Assembly (NCBI GenBank): GCA_029781865.1
Contig: JAKOVW010000029.1
Coordinates: forward strand, 1-34,681
From: Bacteroidota bacterium
GTDB lineage: Bacteria > Bacteroidota > Bacteroidia > Chitinophagales > Saprospiraceae
Direction of reading: 5' to 3'
DNA: 34,681 nucleotides
The notes beneath the pieces were generated by a model. It had not been told where the DNA came from, did no database searches, and saw only the letters and a program-made list of their open reading frames with translations. Position numbers and translations under genes: made by a program. This document shows positions 7,090 to 15,993 of this stretch, piece by piece. Positions within the stretch are counted from its first letter, which is position 1, and the number at the start of each line of letters is the position of its first letter.

Positions 7090-7567
7090 TCTTTTTGCTT
7101 AATTGGTCAATAAATTTCAAAATCACTTTAATCTGTTTTTCTTCCGATTTTGTAGAAGCAATTTTCCCGATGATTTCTTTTTGTTCTTCGTCAGGTAATT
7201 TTTTAAACGCTTGCAAAACTTCTGAATCTTTAAATGTTTCTAAAATTTCCTTTTCGGTAATTTGTTCCTTTGAGGTCAGTAAGTAAAGTGTCACCCTAAC
7301 TTTGTCGCCACCGCTTTTATTAATTGCTTTTCTGATTTTGTCGTTAATAGAAATTAGTTTGTCTTGTCCCGTAATTGAAAATAGGTTGATACTGTCAATT
7401 TTGTAATTGTCGATAGTTCCTGATACTTTCAATGAACCCCATTTCCCGACAATGTGTTTTGTGTTCGGAATTTGAATATGATAAGTCCATGCACCCTTGC
7501 CGTGTTCATATTTCAATTCTAGTATCTCGTCTTTTACTAAGTATTCCATTTTGTTACGGGTTGTCAT
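7082..7567 (-). CDS. DUF1905/YdeI-like protein
   Basis: A 161-residue cytoplasmic protein. The N-terminal half (LELKYEHGKGAWTYHIQIP and GKWGSLKVSGTIDNYKID) fits a DUF1905 small beta-barrel; the C-terminal half (LQAFKKLPDEEQKEIIGKI) fits the YdeI/OmpD-associated helical tail. The two halves are often found together in one protein. MTTRNKMEYL is the longest start and the internal Met at residue 7 is an equally plausible one. It is the first gene of cassette C4, nine bases from the left box of site 5. Function unknown. Confidence 0.8.
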   Translation of the reverse strand: MTTRNKMEYLVKDEILELKYEHGKGAWTYHIQIPNTKHIVGKWGSLKVSGTIDNYKIDSINLFSITGQDKLISINDKIRKAINKSGGDKVRVTLYLLTSKEQITEKEILETFKDSEVLQAFKKLPDEEQKEIIGKIASTKSEEKQIKVILKFIDQLSKKND

Positions 7568-7575
7568 TTAGCCTG

Positions 7576-7714
7576 ACCGCTAACGGGTTTGGGCTTGGCG
7601 TTCGTGCGGGATTTCAGGGCACAAAACTGTCAACCCAGCACTAAAGTTAAATTGAAAAACTGCACTTGAATTTATGCACTTCACCCCGCATGACGCCAAA
7701 CCCATGTTAGCAGT
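7576..7714 (+). repeat. attC-like site 5 (C4/C5 boundary)
   Basis: Left box ACCGCTAAC (7576-7584), stem arms 7591-7610 and 7685-7703 with one bulged base in the left arm, right box GTTAGCAGT (7706-7714). Confidence 0.8.
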
Positions 7715-7860
7715 AGGCCTTCTGTCTGTCCACTGTTGTAAACCATTGTCATTGTTGAGTTTCACTGTTATGTCGTGTCGGTCTGTGCGTTTGCGTGTTT
7801 TAATTTTTTTAAAAGCGTGGGAGAAAAATTTTGAAATTCTTCTTTGGGTGGAAAAGGTGG
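7715..7860. other. Left-end sequence of cassette C5
   Basis: No gene. The block beginning GGCCTTCTGTC and including TTGTAA and TTGAGTTT recurs just right of site 10 (34611-34660), so both look like left ends of large cassettes. Confidence 0.5.
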
Positions 7861-7917
7861 AAGCTCTTTTGCAAGCTTTGGCCTGTGCGTTGGCTTGTGG
7901 GGCTTGCAAATGTGCTT
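7861..7917 (+). repeat. Subterminal hairpin H2 (left end of C5)
   Basis: Arms AAGCTCTTTTGCAAGC (7861-7876) and GCTTGCAAATGTGCTT (7902-7917). The core is the same as in H1, but the inner stem is GCAAGC/GCTTGC instead of GGTTTTG/CAAAACC, so the stems covary. Confidence 0.75.
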
Positions 7918-7932
7918 ACACCTGTGCGTTGG

Positions 7933-10900
7933 CTAATTGAGCATTTTATTATTTCCACCATTATTCAAACTGTTTAATAATTCAATCGGGTTGTTAAGTA
8001 ATGCAGGATTTTGGTCGTAAAAGATTGTTTCCTCTGTTGTTAAAAGTCTTGTAATTACTTGCTCTTTGCCATTTTGGTTTGTTGTCTTGATGATGACTAA
8101 AGAACCCATTTTTGTCGCAAAGAATGGAACGTCTTTAACTGCTGTCAACAAGGCGGCTGCCGCTTCTGCGTTGTTTTTGTTTACTTGTGATTGATGCACT
8201 TCTAATTGTTGAAGTTCAATCGCTTTTTTAGTCTTATCAAATATTTCTTTTGCTTCTTTGCTTCTGAAAACATTTCGGATTTTGTAAACAACTTTTTCTT
8301 TGAACCAAGAACCTTGTTTTATTCTTCCTTCTTCTGATATTTCAAAGCCTGATGTCTCAAAGAAATTAATTGTAGCGTCAAAAATCTTTTCGGCAACATT
8401 GTAATTGTCAGTGTCTGCAAAAATGTGTCCGCTGTAACTCAATGCTGAATTTTGTAATATCTGGTCAAGGTCGTTAGGGTCAAACGAAACAGCCCAACTC
8501 CATTTTCCAAAACCCCCATGCTGATTGATGGCTCTGCACCATTCGTCCAAATATGCTCGTTTTGTTTTGTTGTGTTCGTTGTCTTGTCCTTTAGTTTCAA
8601 TGATTAGGTTTTCGCCTGTTGTCAATTTGATAAGAAAATCAGGGAAGAAACGTCTTACTACACCTTGATAATTGTAGTAAATCACAAAATTCAAATGGTC
8701 GTTTTTAACAAACGATTCTACAACATTCGATTCATTGATTGTTTTGGCTTCCAGGTATTCCCATTTGCTATCAACAACCACAAAATTGATATGTGTTTTG
8801 TCAAACGCTTCATTGGGTTTGCTTGTCCACCAAGTTCTGATGTCGCCTGATGAGCGGATAGGACTTTCTTTATCGAATACTGGTGTTAATGCCTCTGTGT
8901 TAACGGCTCGAATTTCATTCCATATATGCTGAACAACTTTATTCATGTTCAGCATTATCAAAATTCGTTTCCTTGATTCGTCTTGATTAAATAAAGGATT
9001 TTTGATAACAATTTTATTGGAGTAGATAAACTTCTCAATAATGCTAATGAGTTGAATCAGAAAAGTTTCTTTACTTCCTTTCCAGTCAGGTTTTTTCTCC
9101 GAATTGTAAATGGTTGATGCAATTCTGAAAATGATGGATTGCAGTCTGAATTTTTCTGCAATTTCTTTGAGGTCAATTTCTGAAAGTGCAGCAGGATTTG
9201 GTTTTCCTGCAATAATTGCAGCTAATTCCGCTTCTGTTATTGAATCGTATGGGTCAAGTTCTAATGATTTCACTTTCCCCAAATTCAAAGTCAATTGCGG
9301 CTTATAAATGTGGTCAATACGCACCACATTCGGGAAACTGATTTCATGCTCTGCTTTTTCCTTAACAGGTTTTATTTCTGTCTTTGGTTTGGGTGGTGGT
9401 GGTGGTGGGCCATCTTGTCCACCTTCATGTGGTAAGAAAGTAAACGGAACACCGAAAATGTTTACATATTCAGGTTCAAATAAACCATCTTCACCTACAT
9501 CATAGGAAGTTCTTCTCAAACCTCTACCTACAACCTGCTCACACAACAACTGGCTGCTGAATGCCCGTAAACCCATAATATGCGTTACGGTTTTTGCATC
9601 CCAACCTTCACTTAACATCCCAACAGAAATTACATTCTGAATCTGTTCTCCGGGTTCTCCAATTTTGCCAACGGTGTCTACCGTTCTTCTTAATAATTCT
9701 GCTTGCTGTTTTTTAGTTAGCTTCTTTTCTTTTGGTGCATCTTCCGTATCATCTTCGGTTTCTTCTACCTCTGCAATTTCAACTTCTTCTGTTTCGGCTT
9801 CTGCTTTTTGAAGAATGCTGCTGTCAATCTGTAAAGTTTTTTCAGGATTGCACAAGTCACCCAAACCTGCTACTGATAGCAAGAATGTGTCTTTGTCAAA
9901 CGAAAACTTAATACGTGCCGATGTGAAAGTGGTGTTTGCCACCGTAATCATTACAGGTGGAATCTTGTAACCCGCTTTCTCCCAATCGTCCTTGGTTGCT
10001 TTCCAGTCTTTGCCTAAAAGCAAATAGGCGTTTTTAATCAAATCAGGAAGCGGGACAGACTCATCTACTTTTTGGTTGATGTCGTCTTTTACGGTTTCGT
10101 CCATGTAGATGTGATACAAACGAGAACGTAAATCCTTGTCCACATTTCCATCATCACGAACTACAACTCTTGGAGTTTTTACCAAACCTGCTTCAATGGC
10201 ATCATTCAAGCCAAAGTCTGAAACTATCCAAGGAAACAAAGCTTCTTCACTTGCTTTTTTTCCGCTTGGTGCAAAAGGAGTGGCCGATAAATCGAAACAA
10301 CGTAAAATGCCTCTTGCTCTGTGAATGCGGTCAAGTCCGCCAACCCAAACGGTGCTTTCTTCAATATCTTCTTTCTTTACTCCTTTGATTTTACTTTCTG
10401 CGGGAATACGCCAAGCGTGGTGTGCTTCGTCATTTATTACAATGATGTTTGAAGCGTTTGCCATGTCGCCTAATACTTCCTTTACATAAGCTTCATCACT
10501 TTTTGCTCCACGTTTGTCAACCGATTTTTTCTTGGCAATTTTTTCTTCTGTTTGCCATACCAAACCATGCCAGTTGATGATTTTAATTTTACCCTGTCGC
10601 AAAGAGTCCATTAAACCCGAAGGGACAATATTAAATTCTTCGTAATAATTTTCGGGGTCGGTTGGATTGAGAACTGAAAGACGATTGCGAACCGTTAAAC
10701 CCGGTGCAACGATTAATACATTCTTTGAAAAACGGGTGTCTTTTCCGTTTGCCACTTTGTTCAATACATTCCATGCAATGAGTTGACTCATTACAATGGT
10801 TTTGCCCGAACCTGTTGCCATTTTGTTGCACCAACGGCTGAACTCTCCACCATCACTCGGAATGTCAATGCCTGTTTTGTCTGCTTCGGGTGCTTCGGTT

Positions 10901-11247
10901 AACCAAATCAGCGTTTCAATGGCTTCCAACTGGCAAAAGAAAAACCTGCGGTCTTTGCGTTCTTCGGGGTCTTGCCAATGCTGCAAAAGTCTTTTGGTAA
11001 TACCTGTAACTCCGGGATAACCATCTTCACGCCATTTCTTGATTCTTGGGCGAATGGTGTTTACCAAATCAATTTCAATGAATGTGCCCGGGTCGTCAAA
11101 TGATTTTGAACTTTCGGAAGCAACTACATATCCTGCGGGTCTGCGACCTTCCTGTAAAATAAATTCTCTGGTGTCTCTGATATACTCCCAATACTGTTGC
11201 GGCTCAACGTAAGGGGAATTAATTATCAGCTTGTTTATATTCTTCAT
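7933..11247 (-). CDS. res: Type III restriction enzyme Res subunit (helicase-nuclease)
   Basis: An 1104-residue subunit that translocates on and cleaves unmodified DNA together with Mod. Visible parts: Walker A MATGSGKT near residue 146, the DEAH-type box INDEAHHAW near 272, SATPF (motif III), and GMLSEGWDAKTV with EQVVGRGLRR (motifs V-VI). The C-terminal region contains PDFLIK, then IIETKG, a PD-(D/E)XK nuclease signature near residues 870-890. A low-complexity Glu-rich insert and a seven-Pro run (PPPPPPP) separate helicase and C-terminal parts. It begins six bases after the Mod stop, so the two are co-transcribed. Full length for the family with no disruption seen. Confidence 0.93.
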   Translation of the reverse strand: MKNINKLIINSPYVEPQQYWEYIRDTREFILQEGRRPAGYVVASESSKSFDDPGTFIEIDLVNTIRPRIKKWREDGYPGVTGITKRLLQHWQDPEERKDRRFFFCQLEAIETLIWLTEAPEADKTGIDIPSDGGEFSRWCNKMATGSGKTIVMSQLIAWNVLNKVANGKDTRFSKNVLIVAPGLTVRNRLSVLNPTDPENYYEEFNIVPSGLMDSLRQGKIKIINWHGLVWQTEEKIAKKKSVDKRGAKSDEAYVKEVLGDMANASNIIVINDEAHHAWRIPAESKIKGVKKEDIEESTVWVGGLDRIHRARGILRCFDLSATPFAPSGKKASEEALFPWIVSDFGLNDAIEAGLVKTPRVVVRDDGNVDKDLRSRLYHIYMDETVKDDINQKVDESVPLPDLIKNAYLLLGKDWKATKDDWEKAGYKIPPVMITVANTTFTSARIKFSFDKDTFLLSVAGLGDLCNPEKTLQIDSSILQKAEAETEEVEIAEVEETEDDTEDAPKEKKLTKKQQAELLRRTVDTVGKIGEPGEQIQNVISVGMLSEGWDAKTVTHIMGLRAFSSQLLCEQVVGRGLRRTSYDVGEDGLFEPEYVNIFGVPFTFLPHEGGQDGPPPPPPKPKTEIKPVKEKAEHEISFPNVVRIDHIYKPQLTLNLGKVKSLELDPYDSITEAELAAIIAGKPNPAALSEIDLKEIAEKFRLQSIIFRIASTIYNSEKKPDWKGSKETFLIQLISIIEKFIYSNKIVIKNPLFNQDESRKRILIMLNMNKVVQHIWNEIRAVNTEALTPVFDKESPIRSSGDIRTWWTSKPNEAFDKTHINFVVVDSKWEYLEAKTINESNVVESFVKNDHLNFVIYYNYQGVVRRFFPDFLIKLTTGENLIIETKGQDNEHNKTKRAYLDEWCRAINQHGGFGKWSWAVSFDPNDLDQILQNSALSYSGHIFADTDNYNVAEKIFDATINFFETSGFEISEEGRIKQGSWFKEKVVYKIRNVFRSKEAKEIFDKTKKAIELQQLEVHQSQVNKNNAEAAAALLTAVKDVPFFATKMGSLVIIKTTNQNGKEQVITRLLTTEETIFYDQNPALLNNPIELLNSLNNGGNNKMLN

Positions 11248-11253
11248 AACGAA

Positions 11254-13767
11254 TTAAAGTCTGATAATTTTTAATGATTCAATTCCTCTTGCGTCAATAA
11301 TTTTTACTGCGACATTTTTACCTGCTTTGAACGGAAGCGAAACCGTTCCGCCAAATGCTTCAATTTTTTCTTCGTCAATTTCAGCTTTCAGGTTTTTGGC
11401 TAAAGTTGACCAACCTTCTTTGGCTCCTGCCATTGGGAAAAACACTTGCGATGGAAATAAACTTCTTCCGTCATAATCATGGTCGAGCATCCACATGGCA
11501 ATATCGCCTTTGCCACCACTGTCAACCGTTCCTGTTTTTGGGTTGTAATAATCAAAGCCGTTTACTTCAACCGTGTATTTGCTTTTGTCGTCTCCCGATT
11601 TGATTTCAGTGATTCGCACATCAGGCTGACCAATCAGCCAAAAACTTTCATTGCTGCTGCGTTTCTTTTTCAAGTCGTCTGTCAGTAGGTCGGCATTCAT
11701 TTGGGCTTCTAAAAGTGTAATGCCCGGCCAGTTGGTTTCTTCAATGTCTTTTCGTGCTTCCGAATCAAAATGGAAAGCACAGAACAGAATTATTTCAGGT
11801 TTTGGCTTTAGTGTTCTTGCTTCCTCTAAAGCTAGTTCAACCATTCGTTGTTCCAATGGTGCATGTTCAGGGCCAAAACAAACCACAACCCGTTTCGGAA
11901 TGGCTTCTTTCGTTTCTGCTTCGGCTTGTAAAAATCGTGTTCCGCTTAATGGCTCTACTCTTGTAAATTCAATCAGTTTACCACCTTTGGCTCTCACACC
12001 TGCACGAAGTAATTCATTTCTCCATTCGTCTTGTCGCAATGTTTCACCACTTCTCGACACAGATGTGTCTGCTTCTGCTTGTGTATCGGCTTCGATTTCT
12101 TCGAATGATTTTGCAACAGGAGCTGGAACAGCTTCTAATGTGAATGGTCCAGTTACTCTTGATTTATTTGCGTTAATGACAGGTTTATCGTGTAGGTTTT
12201 CAAGGGGAGCATTTGCCTTTATTATTTCATCAGCAGTTTTGCGGCTAATACCTTCTACAATTTTAGGATTATTTGCAATATCACTTAGTTTAACATGAGG
12301 CACTTTATTGTAAATGAACCCACTACCAATTCCTTCATTTGGGTATGCAAGCTCAAAATAATCAAAATTGGCCGTCATTAGTCTTTGCTTTGCAAGTGTT
12401 ATTGATACTCGTGATGTATCGCAAGTAATCCACCTTCTACCATACTTTTCTGCTACATATGCAGTTGTCCCGCTTCCGCATGTAATATCAAGAACCAAGT
12501 CGCCTGGGTCTGTTGTAAGCATCATGCAACGTTCCAAAACTTTTTCACTTGTTTGAACCACATAAATTTTATCAATTGCGAGTGCTCCTTGTGATGTATC
12601 ATCCCACATATTTGAAATGATAATTCCTGGCTGGTCGTCTAAATAAAGTTTTTGGTAAATGCTATTTCCTCCGATTTTTAATATTCCGAGGTCAAGAAGC
12701 AATGGAATTTTTTCAGGGTCTAAACTCCAGTGCCTATTCTTGCCCGGATGATATTTCTTGCCCTTATATTCAATTTCAATTGTTCTTGTATCACTATAGT
12801 CTTGACTATTGATTGGCGATAGTCTGTATTTTCTTCCATCTCCATCATCCAAGTCATATTGTTCCATTAACTTGGAAAATTCTTTCTTATCACGATATAT
12901 TGTTCTAAACTTCTTAGATTTTTTGTCTTTCGCATACCATACTAAATAGTCTGTAACCTTTGACAAATTATTTCTCTGCGATTTACCTGATTTCTGGAAT
13001 GTAATCAGTGAGCAGAAATTTTCACTACCAAAAACTTCATCCATTATTTCTCTTACATGATGAACATTTTCGTCTCCGATTTGAACAAATAAACTCCCAG
13101 TATCATGTAATAATTCTTTTGCCAAAAGAAGCCTATCCCTCAAGTAAGTTAAGTATGAATGCAAACCTAATTCCCATGTATCTCTGAAAGCCTTTAGCAT
13201 TTCAGGTTCAGATGTCAAATCTTCATCTCGTTCTTTAACACTTCGATTATTTACAAATGGTTGAAAATTACTTTTATATTCTATTCCGTATGGTGGGTCA
13301 AAGAATATCATGTTTAATTGACCACCCATTCCCTCTTTCTCTAAAAGGCTGTTCATCACCAAAAGGCTGTCACCTGCAATCAGTCGGTTACTCCAGTTCT
13401 CTTTGTGCTTGTAAAATTCAATGGCTTCACGCAAAGGCTTTTTCTCTGCTTCAAACAAGCTCATCTGCGTGGGGGCTTCTTCTTCCTTTTTAACGGTTTC
13501 AATGATTCGTCTTGGGTCAATGCGTTCATGCACATGCAAGCTCACAGTCGGCACATCAAAACTGGTGTGTTCGGCTTTACCTGCCCATTGCAATTGTGGG
13601 TCAAGGTGTGGGTCGTATTGGTAGGTTTTCTTTTTAAAGCCACCGTTGTCGGTGTGTGCATCTACCAGTCCAACAGGTGGGTTGTTTACCCGTTGTTTGT
13701 CTTTATGTTCATACTGCTCAATGGGTTTTTGAGCAGTAGTTTTTGTTGTTTTTCTTCCTTTTGCCAT
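11254..13767 (-). CDS. mod: Type III Mod subunit, adenine-N6 DNA methyltransferase
   Basis: An 837-residue beta-class methyltransferase: the catalytic IFFDPPYGIEY (motif IV) near residue 156 precedes the SAM-binding DLVLDITCGSGTTAYVAE (motif I) near 428, which is the beta-class order. It would methylate one adenine in an asymmetric site and provides specificity for Res. The target-recognition region lies between the two motifs and cannot be read as a sequence. The long C-terminus (from about 480) contains an acidic linker and a domain ending KNVAVKIIDARGIESLKII, seen in the larger Mod proteins paired with this Res type. It starts 33 bases after the DUF3800 stop. Confidence 0.93.
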   Translation of the reverse strand: MAKGRKTTKTTAQKPIEQYEHKDKQRVNNPPVGLVDAHTDNGGFKKKTYQYDPHLDPQLQWAGKAEHTSFDVPTVSLHVHERIDPRRIIETVKKEEEAPTQMSLFEAEKKPLREAIEFYKHKENWSNRLIAGDSLLVMNSLLEKEGMGGQLNMIFFDPPYGIEYKSNFQPFVNNRSVKERDEDLTSEPEMLKAFRDTWELGLHSYLTYLRDRLLLAKELLHDTGSLFVQIGDENVHHVREIMDEVFGSENFCSLITFQKSGKSQRNNLSKVTDYLVWYAKDKKSKKFRTIYRDKKEFSKLMEQYDLDDGDGRKYRLSPINSQDYSDTRTIEIEYKGKKYHPGKNRHWSLDPEKIPLLLDLGILKIGGNSIYQKLYLDDQPGIIISNMWDDTSQGALAIDKIYVVQTSEKVLERCMMLTTDPGDLVLDITCGSGTTAYVAEKYGRRWITCDTSRVSITLAKQRLMTANFDYFELAYPNEGIGSGFIYNKVPHVKLSDIANNPKIVEGISRKTADEIIKANAPLENLHDKPVINANKSRVTGPFTLEAVPAPVAKSFEEIEADTQAEADTSVSRSGETLRQDEWRNELLRAGVRAKGGKLIEFTRVEPLSGTRFLQAEAETKEAIPKRVVVCFGPEHAPLEQRMVELALEEARTLKPKPEIILFCAFHFDSEARKDIEETNWPGITLLEAQMNADLLTDDLKKKRSSNESFWLIGQPDVRITEIKSGDDKSKYTVEVNGFDYYNPKTGTVDSGGKGDIAMWMLDHDYDGRSLFPSQVFFPMAGAKEGWSTLAKNLKAEIDEEKIEAFGGTVSLPFKAGKNVAVKIIDARGIESLKIIRL

Positions 13768-13800
13768 GCCTGAATTTATAATTCTTTTTTGTTATTCGGT

Positions 13801-14616
13801 TTATCTTATTGGAGTTGGTGCATATCTGTAAAAATAATCAGATGCCGGACACCTTCCACGGTTCAAAAATATGTTTGATTTTGGGATTGCCAGCCTTAAA
13901 GTGCTATCGGCATATCCGTTCATTACATCAATTTCACCATCAAACTTTGGTGCTGTTAGTCCTAATGATAGTTCAATGTGTTTGCGAAGAAAATAACATA
14001 AAAAATCAGCTAATTGAATAAGTGCTACTTCTTTGCTGTCCACAAAATGCGGAACATCTACAATCTGGTCGAGTTGTTCTTGTTTTTTCTTTCGTCCGTA
14101 ATAGGTGTCTGACCAAGTAGGTGGATTCAATAAAAGCTTTGTAAAGCTTCTTTGGTCGGTTACTTTATTGTCAAAAATCAGAACCGTGTTACCCTTGTTT
14201 TTCTCAAAGGTTTGTCCGTGTTTTTGTAAAGCCAGCGTTACATGAAAAGCCATGTGTCGCCATAGTGTTCCAAGGTCAGCATGAAATGCTTCGCTGTCTC
14301 GGTTTGCTGCTAAGTTAGCTTTGTCAACGGCAGTAAAAACGATTGAGTGTTTGCGGTCTCTAAGCCATTGAAAAATTTGTCCAATGAGGTTTGACCGTTG
14401 TTCAGGCGTTAGTTGTCTGAATGGGCTGTTTCCTGCGTATAGGTCTTTCGTGTGAATTTCTGTTACAGGTTTTCCAACTGCTTCTGTGAGTGTATTAAGT
14501 AAAGCTCTCCAATCACTTTTTGTTGGATTCATTCTGTGGTGGTCAGTTAAAATTCCAACCATCACTGCTATTGGTTCGTCACCAGTTCCGCTTTCATCAA
14601 TGTAACAAAACTTCAT
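13801..14616 (-). CDS. DUF3800 domain protein
   Basis: A 271-residue protein opening with FCYIDESGTGDE, the DUF3800 hallmark; further acidic residues occur in HTKDLYAG, FTAVDKANL, VLIFDNKVTDQRS and LIQLADFLCYF. The family has a predicted RNase H-like fold with an acidic active site and is frequent in defence islands and beside restriction systems. It is the first gene of the Res-Mod operon, which suggests an accessory nuclease or regulator of this system; that is inference. No signal peptide or membrane segment. Confidence 0.9.
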   Translation of the reverse strand: MKFCYIDESGTGDEPIAVMVGILTDHHRMNPTKSDWRALLNTLTEAVGKPVTEIHTKDLYAGNSPFRQLTPEQRSNLIGQIFQWLRDRKHSIVFTAVDKANLAANRDSEAFHADLGTLWRHMAFHVTLALQKHGQTFEKNKGNTVLIFDNKVTDQRSFTKLLLNPPTWSDTYYGRKKKQEQLDQIVDVPHFVDSKEVALIQLADFLCYFLRKHIELSLGLTAPKFDGEIDVMNGYADSTLRLAIPKSNIFLNRGRCPASDYFYRYAPTPIR

Positions 14617-14645
14617 GTCGTAATCTTAATTAGTGCGTTGGCAAA

Positions 14646-14709
14646 AAACGGCTCTTTTGGTTTTGCGAAGGGTTGGCTTGTGTGTCGGGCAAAACCAAAT
14701 GTGCCGTTT
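14646..14709 (+). repeat. Subterminal hairpin H3 (right end of C5)
   Basis: Outer stem AAACGGC/GCCGTTT, inner stem GGTTTTGC/GCAAAACC, with the GCTCTTTTG / CAAATGTGC core between. The inner stem matches H1 and H5, while the outer stem differs but remains complementary. Confidence 0.75.
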
Positions 14710-14907
14710 GTGCGGCTGCCATTGAATTTCAAAATTTTTGTGCGGTGGGTAAAAAAATTAAAACACAGAAGGGTAGGCAATGAGTGTCGGCTTACTCGTT
14801 GTCCGCTTGTAATATGGTCTGTATGTCTTTGGTCACCTGTCAAAATGGTTTACTTTTTCTTGTTTTTAGTTGTCCGTGTCAGTTGTGCTGTGTCGTCCAA
14901 TAGGCTT
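14710..14907. other. Right-end sequence of cassette C5
   Basis: No gene. Shares ordered blocks CAGAAGGGT, CTCGTTGTC and TGTCAAAATGGTTT with 3111-3180, the corresponding end of C0. Confidence 0.5.
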
Positions 14908-15046
14908 ACTGCTAACGGTGTACGTATTGGCGATGGTGGGGCATTTGAAAAACGTCAGCCCAACACTTGCACAAATGCCCAATAGAATTACAAATGTTGA
15001 GTTTACAACTGTCAGCCCCACTATTGCCAATACGATGTTACCAGCC
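14908..15046 (+). repeat. attC-like site 6 (C5/C6 boundary)
   Basis: Left box ACTGCTAAC (14908-14916), stem arms 14923-14941 and 15016-15034 (CGTATTGGC / GCCAATACG with two G/T oppositions), right box GTTACCAGCC (15037-15046). The stem sequence differs from sites 2-4 yet keeps the pairing. Confidence 0.85.
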
Positions 15047-15640
15047 GTTTTTTCTTTCCACGTCATATTTATATGGATTTTCAGAGTCAAGTTTTCCATT
15101 ATGATAAATTAAAAATTCAGCTTGTTTGTCGTCAAGTTTAATTGTCTCAATTTTGTTTATACCTTCTAAGCAAAGGTCGCCTATATGAAAAACATCTTTG
15201 TCAAAAATGACAAACTTTGTTTGTGTGATGTTTATAATTTCTCCACAAGCTAAAAATCCACCTGTCGTAACTGATATTCTATTTTTATCGTCAATTTGTC
15301 GTTCATATAGAAGTTGTCCCAGAATGAGGCTAAAACCTGCTACCACTAGTAATGGTGTCAATAAAAAAGTTGTCAAAATTTTTCTTCTTGTGTTTTTGAA
15401 TAAAGCAAAAAACAGGATTGTCGCAGCAATAAATGTCCAAGTAATTATCGAAAAGGTGTAAAGTCCTTTTACGCTATATCCATACAGTCCAAAAGCTCCG
15501 AATGTCAAAAACAGGATTGTCGCTACGATTAAAATTCTAACTATTATTATTTCCGCTTTTAGAAAAGTTGTCTTAGTCAGAAGTGGAATACAATTCAGTC
15601 CAATTATAAGTCCTATGAAAATTAATATTGCTATTGTCAT
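15038..15640 (-). CDS. Membrane protein with cytosolic or periplasmic tail, unknown family
   Basis: A 200-residue protein with four hydrophobic segments in the first half (about residues 1-20, 30-53, 60-82 and 88-110) and a soluble C-terminal domain (KFVIFDKDVFHIGDLC, IETIKLDDKQAEFLIY). No known motif was recognised. Its TAA stop is formed by plus-strand bases 15038-15040, the TTA inside the GTTA box of site 6. The stop therefore lies in the recombination box, as seen in some integron cassette genes. It starts 20 bases from site 7. Function unknown. Confidence 0.75.
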   Translation of the reverse strand: MTIAILIFIGLIIGLNCIPLLTKTTFLKAEIIIVRILIVATILFLTFGAFGLYGYSVKGLYTFSIITWTFIAATILFFALFKNTRRKILTTFLLTPLLVVAGFSLILGQLLYERQIDDKNRISVTTGGFLACGEIINITQTKFVIFDKDVFHIGDLCLEGINKIETIKLDDKQAEFLIYHNGKLDSENPYKYDVERKNGW

Positions 15641-15788
15641 TGGCGTGTCGTCCTAAAATGGCTGGTAACGTTTTGCGGCTTGGCGAAGGTGGCGATTTTT
15701 ACCACAAATGTTGATGCGGAGAACAAATGTTTGATTAACCACAAATGTGTCTGCGGAGCACTGAACCGCCACTTTTGCCAAACCGCTG
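15038..15788. mobile_element. Cassette C6 (single gene)
   Basis: Bounded by GTTACCAGCC (15037) and GGCTGGTAAC (15660-15669), a ten-base exact reverse-complement match. One minus-strand gene fills it. Confidence 0.7.
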
Positions 15789-15797
15789 TTACAAGCT
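15660..15797 (+). repeat. attC-like site 7 (C6/C7 boundary)
   Basis: Left box GGCTGGTAAC (15660-15669), stem arms 15676-15694 and 15767-15785, right box GTTACAAGC (15788-15796). The centre holds two ACCACAAATG-type blocks, like site 2. Confidence 0.85.
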
Positions 15798-15859
15798 GCC
15801 CTTCTTCTTTCGTCAATGTGTTGTCCTGTCGAGTTAAGCCTTGTCCAAGCGTTGGATTG

Positions 15860-15916
15860 GCAGCTCTTTTGCATTTTTTGTTTGGCTTTTGCGTTGGAAA
15901 AATGCAAATGTGCTGC
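15860..15916 (+). repeat. Subterminal hairpin H4 (left end of C7)
   Basis: Outer stem GCAGC/GCTGC, inner stem GCATTTTT/AAAAATGC, core GCTCTTTTG / CAAATGTGC. A third distinct inner-stem sequence with pairing kept. Confidence 0.75.
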
Positions 15917-15946
15917 AAATAGCGTTGGCAATTTATTTTCAAGTGT

Positions 15947-15971
15947 TACTTATAGTCTTTGATTTATAGTC
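15947..15971 (+). promoter_or_regulatory. Candidate controller-protein (C-box) operator
   Basis: Two near-identical 11-mers, TACTTATAGTC (15947-15957) and GATTTATAGTC (15961-15971), 14 bases apart centre to centre. ACTTATAGT is nearly self-complementary, as known C-boxes (GACT...AGTC) are. They lie just upstream of the controller gene, so binding would give the feedback control typical of C-proteins. Confidence 0.5.
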
Positions 15972-15993
15972 AACATATTCTGACTTTTGTCCC

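Larger units (their letters stand above)
6395..7706. mobile_element. Cassette C4
   Basis: Bounded by GTTAGCGGT (6394) and ACCGCTAAC (7576-7584), exact reverse complements. It holds two overlapping minus-strand genes filling almost the whole unit: nine bases separate the first start from the box and nine the last stop. Confidence 0.7.
7707..15037. mobile_element. Cassette C5 (type III restriction-modification)
   Basis: Starts GTTAGCAGT (7706) and ends ACTGCTAAC (14908-14916), exact reverse complements. It carries res, mod and a DUF3800 gene and has subterminal hairpins at both ends (H2 and H3). Confidence 0.65.

Noticed and set aside
7933..14616. Type I restriction system
   Set aside because: There is no HsdS and no gamma-class HsdM; the methyltransferase motif order is beta-class and the pair is Mod/Res.
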